Source: GCA-003244245 sp050699955 (lineage in GTDB: Bacteria > Actinomycetota > Actinomycetes > Mycobacteriales > Pseudonocardiaceae). Taken from it: DNA of 64,000 nt. The notes beneath the pieces were generated by a model. The model made no database searches, had not been told where the DNA came from, and worked only from the letters and a program-made list of their open reading frames with translations. The translations under genes and the position numbers were made by a program. Positions 61,612 through 64,000 of this stretch are shown here, piece by piece (positions within the stretch are counted from its first letter, which is position 1; every line of letters starts with the position of its first letter). The stretch lies in contig JBOHGD010000012.1 of the NCBI GenBank assembly GCA_050699955.1, positions 1 through 64,000 of the forward strand, read 5' to 3'.

Positions 61612-62050
61612 CCCTGGGCACCTCTCCTCCCACTAGCGCACGAAAACGTCTATCGAACATACGTTCTACCCGATGGCGACGACAGTATCCGTTCGTCCGG
61701 ACTAAGTAGGCGCCGGGCGAGGCTAGGGGTGACGCAAAAGGACGAGCAAGCCGTCCCTGGGGACAACCTGTGGACACCCTCCGGAGGGGAGGACCGAACC
61801 TGCTGGCACAGCTGTGGACAACTAGGGACAACCTGTGGACAACAGCTGGGAATAAACCTGTTTCACCTGGTCAAACGCCTGTGCACGATTGTGGATAAAA
61901 CTTTCGGACCACGGCTCGGCGTGTCCCAGCCGTCGGCCGCAGTGGCGTGTCGTACGAGGCAGGGTGACATGTACATCCTCGCCGACGACTCTGACTGCGG
62001 GCTCTTCGTGTTCCGGTCGCCTACCGGGCCGACTGACCTGCCTAGCCGTG
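61612..62050. other. Long dnaB upstream region
   Basis: About 440 bp between the dnaB start and the rplI terminator. It holds the DnaA-box cluster and presumably the dnaB promoter. Open frames here (for example plus strand 61729-62148) are Cys-rich shadows created by the repeated boxes and are not called. Confidence 0.6.
61758..61898 (+). promoter_or_regulatory. Cluster of phased DnaA boxes
   Basis: Copies of TGTGGACAA (complement of TTGTCCACA): 61813-61821 and 61834-61842 (perfect), 61890-61898 TGTGGATAA (the perfect E. coli-type box), 61769-61777 and 61758-61766 (one mismatch each) and 61823-61831 (two mismatches). All are in the same orientation. Distances of 11, 10 and 11 bp place neighbouring boxes on the same helix face. 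Confidence 0.8.
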
Positions 62051-62090
62051 TCGAAGGCCCCTCCGCCGAGCAGGGCGAAGGGGCCTTCGA
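62051..62090. terminator. Terminator after rplI
   Basis: Arms TCGAAGGCCCCT (62051-62062) and AGGGGCCTTCGA (62079-62090) are perfectly complementary, with further partial pairing inside. It ends the rpsF-ssb-rpsR-rplI operon and separates it from dnaB. Confidence 0.85.
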
Positions 62091-62114
62091 AGTACCGATA
62101 CACCCGGCGGGCCG

Positions 62115-62164
62115 GGGTCTGACTGCCGACTCAGCCGGCCGGGTCTGACTGCCGACTCAGCCGG
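62115..62164. repeat. 26-bp tandem duplication at the rplI 3' end
   Basis: A 24-bp sequence beginning GGGTCTGACTGCCGACTCAG occurs at 62115 and 62141, with a period of 26 bp. The second copy includes the rplI stop codon (62157-62159), so the last bases of the gene were copied downstream. Confidence 0.85.
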
Positions 62165-62612
62165 CGGCAGTGACCTCGACGGGGACGGCCACCGAGACCT
62201 CGGGGTGCAGCCGCACGGTCACCGCATAGGAGCCAGTGGATTTGATGTGCCCGCCGAGGTCGACCGTGCGCTTGTCCAGCACCGGGCCGCCCGCCGAGCG
62301 CACGGCATCGACCACATCGGCCGTGGTCACCGAGCCGAACAGCTTCCCGCCGGACCTGCCAGCCTTGGCCTTCACCGGCACGGAACCCAGCCCGGACAGC
62401 ATGCCTGCCACCTCTCGGGCATGGTCGAGGTCGCGGATCTGACGGGTCTGCTGGGCCCGGCGGATCGTGGCCACCTGCCTCTCGGCTCCCTTAGTAGCCA
62501 CGATGGCCAGACCACGGGGCAACAGATAGTTGCGGGCGTAACCGTCCTTGACCTCCACCAGATCGGCAGGCCCACCGAGGTTGGGGACGTCGGTGGTGAG
62601 GATGATCTTCAC
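62157..62612 (-). CDS. rplI: 50S ribosomal protein L9
   Basis: 151 aa. N-terminal domain KIILTTDVPNLGGPADLVEVKDGYARNYLLPRGLAIVAT is the L9 signature, joined by a long helix (RRAQQTRQIRDLDHAREVAGML) to the C-terminal domain GGKLFGSVTTADVVDAV. Binds 23S rRNA at the base of the L1 stalk. Start GTG 62612 has AAGGAG at 6 nt. Last gene of the rpsF operon. Confidence 0.98.
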   Translation of the reverse strand: MKIILTTDVPNLGGPADLVEVKDGYARNYLLPRGLAIVATKGAERQVATIRRAQQTRQIRDLDHAREVAGMLSGLGSVPVKAKAGRSGGKLFGSVTTADVVDAVRSAGGPVLDKRTVDLGGHIKSTGSYAVTVRLHPEVSVAVPVEVTAAG

Positions 62613-62631
62613 GTGTCGCTCCTTCCCCGGC

Positions 62632-62868
62632 TCAGCGTGCGGTCGAGGTGTAGGGCAGCAGCGCGACCTCGCGGGCATTCTTCACCGCGACCGCGACGTC
62701 CCGCTGGTGCTGGCTGCAGTTGCCGGTGACCCGGCGGGCACGGATCTTGCCGCGGTCGGAGATGTACTTCCGAAGCAGCGCCGTGTCCTTGTAGTCGATG
62801 AGGGTGTCCTTGTCCTTGCAGAAGATGCAGATCTTCTTCTTCGGCTTACGCACCGGTGGCTTGGCCAT
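62632..62868 (-). CDS. rpsR: 30S ribosomal protein S18
   Basis: 78 aa. RKPKKKICIFCKDKDTLIDYKDTALLRKYISDRGKIRARRVTGNCSQHQRDVAVAVKNAREVALLPY is complete S18. It retains the Cys-rich (C+) form with CIFC and NCSQH, which may bind zinc. It pairs with S6 on the platform of the 30S subunit and, as the S6:S18 complex, probably binds the rpsF leader. Start ATG 62868 follows AGGAGT. Confidence 0.98.
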   Translation of the reverse strand: MAKPPVRKPKKKICIFCKDKDTLIDYKDTALLRKYISDRGKIRARRVTGNCSQHQRDVAVAVKNAREVALLPYTSTAR

Positions 62869-62929
62869 GGCTGAGGTACTCCTGAAGGGTTCGCGCCCAG
62901 AGGGATCAGAATGAGGGTGAGCGGTGCGC

Positions 62930-63436
62930 TCAGAATGGAGGCTCGTCGTCGTAACCGGCGCTGGTACCGCCGGACCCGGCGGGCACACCGGCTTGCGGAG
63001 CCGAGCTCCACGGGTCGTCCGAGGGCGCGCCGGATGCGCCGTAGCCCCCACCCGTCGAGCCGCCGCCCTGCCGGCTGACCTTGTTGACCTTGGCCGTGGC
63101 GTACCGCAGTGAGGGGCCGACCTCGTCGACCTCCATCTCGACAACGGTGCGCTTCTCGCCTTCCCTGGTCTCGAAGGAGCGTTGCCGCAGCCGCCCGCTG
63201 ACGATCACCCTCATACCCCGGGTGAGCGACTCGGCGGTGTTCTCAGCCGCCTGCCGCCAGATGTTGCATCGCAGGAACAGTGCCTCGCCGTCTTTCCACT
63301 CGCCGGTCTGGCGGTCGAAGGTACGCGGCGTCGAGGCCACGGTGAAGTTCGCTACCGCCGCACCGGAGGGGGTGAAACGCAGCTCCGGGTCGGCGGTCAG
63401 GTTACCGACCACCGTGATGACTGTCTCTCCGGCCAC
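62930..63436 (-). CDS. ssb: Single-stranded DNA-binding protein
   Basis: 168 aa. OB fold: TVITVVGNLTADPELRFTPSGAAVANFTVASTPR and NIWRQAAENTAESLTRGMRVIVSGRLRQRSFETREGEKR. The C-terminal third is a Gly/Ser/Pro-rich linker ending DDEPPF, the acidic tip that recruits DNA-processing enzymes. GTG 63436 is fixed by AGGAG upstream and sits 1 bp after the rpsF stop. Confidence 0.97.
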   Translation of the reverse strand: MAGETVITVVGNLTADPELRFTPSGAAVANFTVASTPRTFDRQTGEWKDGEALFLRCNIWRQAAENTAESLTRGMRVIVSGRLRQRSFETREGEKRTVVEMEVDEVGPSLRYATAKVNKVSRQGGGSTGGGYGASGAPSDDPWSSAPQAGVPAGSGGTSAGYDDEPPF

Positions 63437-63437
63437 C

Positions 63438-63752
63438 TCAGCTCCTACCCCGGCGGGTGGCCACACTCGGGTCACGCCGTAGCACCTTGGTGCGCAGCAC
63501 CGATTCGTTCAGCGACAGCTGCCGGTCGAGCTCGGCCACGGTGGCCGGTTCGCAGGAGACGTCGACCACCGCGTAGATACCCTCGGTGCGCTTGTCGATC
63601 TCGTACGACAGTCGGCGCTTGCCCCAGACGTCGACCTTCTCGATGCTGCCGCCCTGCGTCTTCACGACGCCGAGGAACTGATCAAGCGACGGGGCCACGG
63701 TGCGATCGTCGAGCTGTGGGTCGAGGATGACCATCATCTCGTAATGACGCAT
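63438..63752 (-). CDS. rpsF: 30S ribosomal protein S6
   Basis: 104 aa. RHYEMMVILDPQLDDRTVAPSLDQFLGVVKTQGGSIEKVDVWGKRRLSYEIDKRTEGIYAVVDVSCEP is the whole S6 fold. ATG 63752 is chosen: AGGAGGTGA lies about 9 nt upstream, while GTG 63761 would be too close. The Shine-Dalgarno is enclosed in the stem of the leader element at 63765-63807, which points to autoregulation by S6:S18. Confidence 0.97.
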   Translation of the reverse strand: MRHYEMMVILDPQLDDRTVAPSLDQFLGVVKTQGGSIEKVDVWGKRRLSYEIDKRTEGIYAVVDVSCEPATVAELDRQLSLNESVLRTKVLRRDPSVATRRGRS

Positions 63753-63764
63753 GAAGACCACTCA

Positions 63765-63807
63765 CCTCCTGTGGACTGGTCGGCCGCGGACTCTCCGCGG
63801 CAGGAGG
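63765..63807 (-). promoter_or_regulatory. S6:S18-type rpsF leader element
   Basis: Read 5' to 3' on the minus strand: CCUCCUG, then hairpin CCGCGGA-GAG-UCCGCGG, then a bulge starting CCG (CCGACCAGUCCA), then CAGGAGG. The outer CCUCCUG/CAGGAGG stem buries the Shine-Dalgarno of rpsF. A hairpin followed by a CCG-containing bulge and an outer stem is the known S6:S18 binding architecture. Confidence 0.75.
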
Positions 63808-63859
63808 GTCTTGTCACCACGCGGGTGTCTACCGGCGCGGGGACGTGTAGCAGGATAGC

Positions 63860-63898
63860 AAGCCACCGCCCCGCGATCATCTCGCGGGGCGGCGGCTT
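63860..63898 (-). terminator. Terminator upstream of the rpsF operon
   Basis: AAGCC(A)CCGCCCCGCGA pairs with TCGCGGGGCGGCGGCTT around the loop TCATC. It lies just after the stop of the partial minus-strand gene at the window end and before the rpsF promoter. Confidence 0.85.
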
Positions 63899-63929
63899 GC
63901 GTGCAGCGTGGGCGCAAAGCCCGAACTGG

Positions 63930-64000
63930 TCAGCGTCGCGTGACGACCACCCAGCTGCGGATCAGCGCGGCGCTAACCGCAGCGAGCATCAGCACCGCCA
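63930..64000 (-). CDS. C-terminal end of a membrane protein (partial)
   Basis: The last 23 codons of a minus-strand gene that continues beyond the window: AVLMLAAVSAALIRSWVVVT then RR and stop. This is one hydrophobic helix with a basic end, so probably the final membrane span of an integral membrane protein. The family cannot be told. Confidence 0.6.
   Translation of the reverse strand, partial: AVLMLAAVSAALIRSWVVVTRR

Noticed and set aside
61729..62148. 139-codon plus-strand ORF upstream of dnaB
   Set aside because: It is built from the repeated DnaA boxes (CGQLG, TTCGQQLG) and the terminator; low complexity and no ribosome site.

Overview
This is a high-GC (around 70%) actinobacterial chromosome segment. 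GTG starts are frequent and 4-bp ATGA/GTGA gene overlaps are common. A Pseudonocardiaceae-type actinomycete is the best guess. Supporting signs are an EspG-family protein, a DUF5753-type HTH regulator paired with a DUF397 protein, a septum-formation lipoprotein, a MacS-type histidine kinase, a GTP-dependent PEP carboxykinase, and a DnaB helicase with an intein in the P-loop. The right end is the conserved rpsF-ssb-rpsR-rplI-dnaB cluster, all on the minus strand. No tRNA, rRNA, CRISPR array, insertion sequence or prophage was recognised.

Layout. 0.1-4.2 kb: a helical hypothetical protein, a VapBC-type pair, a serine hydrolase divergent from a PLP aminotransferase, and an aldo/keto reductase. 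4.2-9 kb: the most unusual locus, a stand-alone P-loop ATPase overlapping a protein with near-identical 141-bp TPR repeats (interrupted by a 100-N assembly gap), then an HTH-TPR regulator. 9-20 kb: solute:sodium symporter with DUF3311 partner, septum-formation lipoprotein, VOC protein, pckG, a TldE/TldD-like pair, an ABC exporter and a GGDEF protein. 21.4-22.4 kb: decayed genes. 22.4-33.5 kb: trmB with a 5'-truncated regulator behind it, Uma2, bacterial nitric oxide synthase, an NYN protein, an amidohydrolase, CDP-alcohol phosphatidyltransferase, a DnaN-like clamp, and a STAS-ATPase fusion. 33.6-44.2 kb: DUF1707, a two-component system, MFS transporter, two duplicated VOC genes around a mug-type glycosylase, a GT-C glycosyltransferase with an AI-2E-family protein, EspG, and the HTH/DUF397 pair.

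44.2-64 kb: a MerR-thiolase-FadJ beta-oxidation operon, galE, a BlaI-M56 peptidase pair, envelope genes (GT28-like glycosyltransferase, polysaccharide deacetylase, DMT transporter) carrying matching CTACA-N3-TGTAG dyads, DUF2786, a two-subunit acyl-CoA dehydrogenase, a GT-C membrane protein, and the dnaB/ribosomal-protein cluster.

Points of most interest are the split ATPase/TPR locus, a DnaB intein with Ala1 and class 3 (W-C-T) features plus a damaged homing-endonuclease motif, and helically phased DnaA boxes between rplI and dnaB. Others are an S6:S18-type leader that hides the rpsF Shine-Dalgarno sequence, a dispersed palindrome that doubles as terminator and stop-codon donor for convergent genes, and a possible BlaI envelope regulon.
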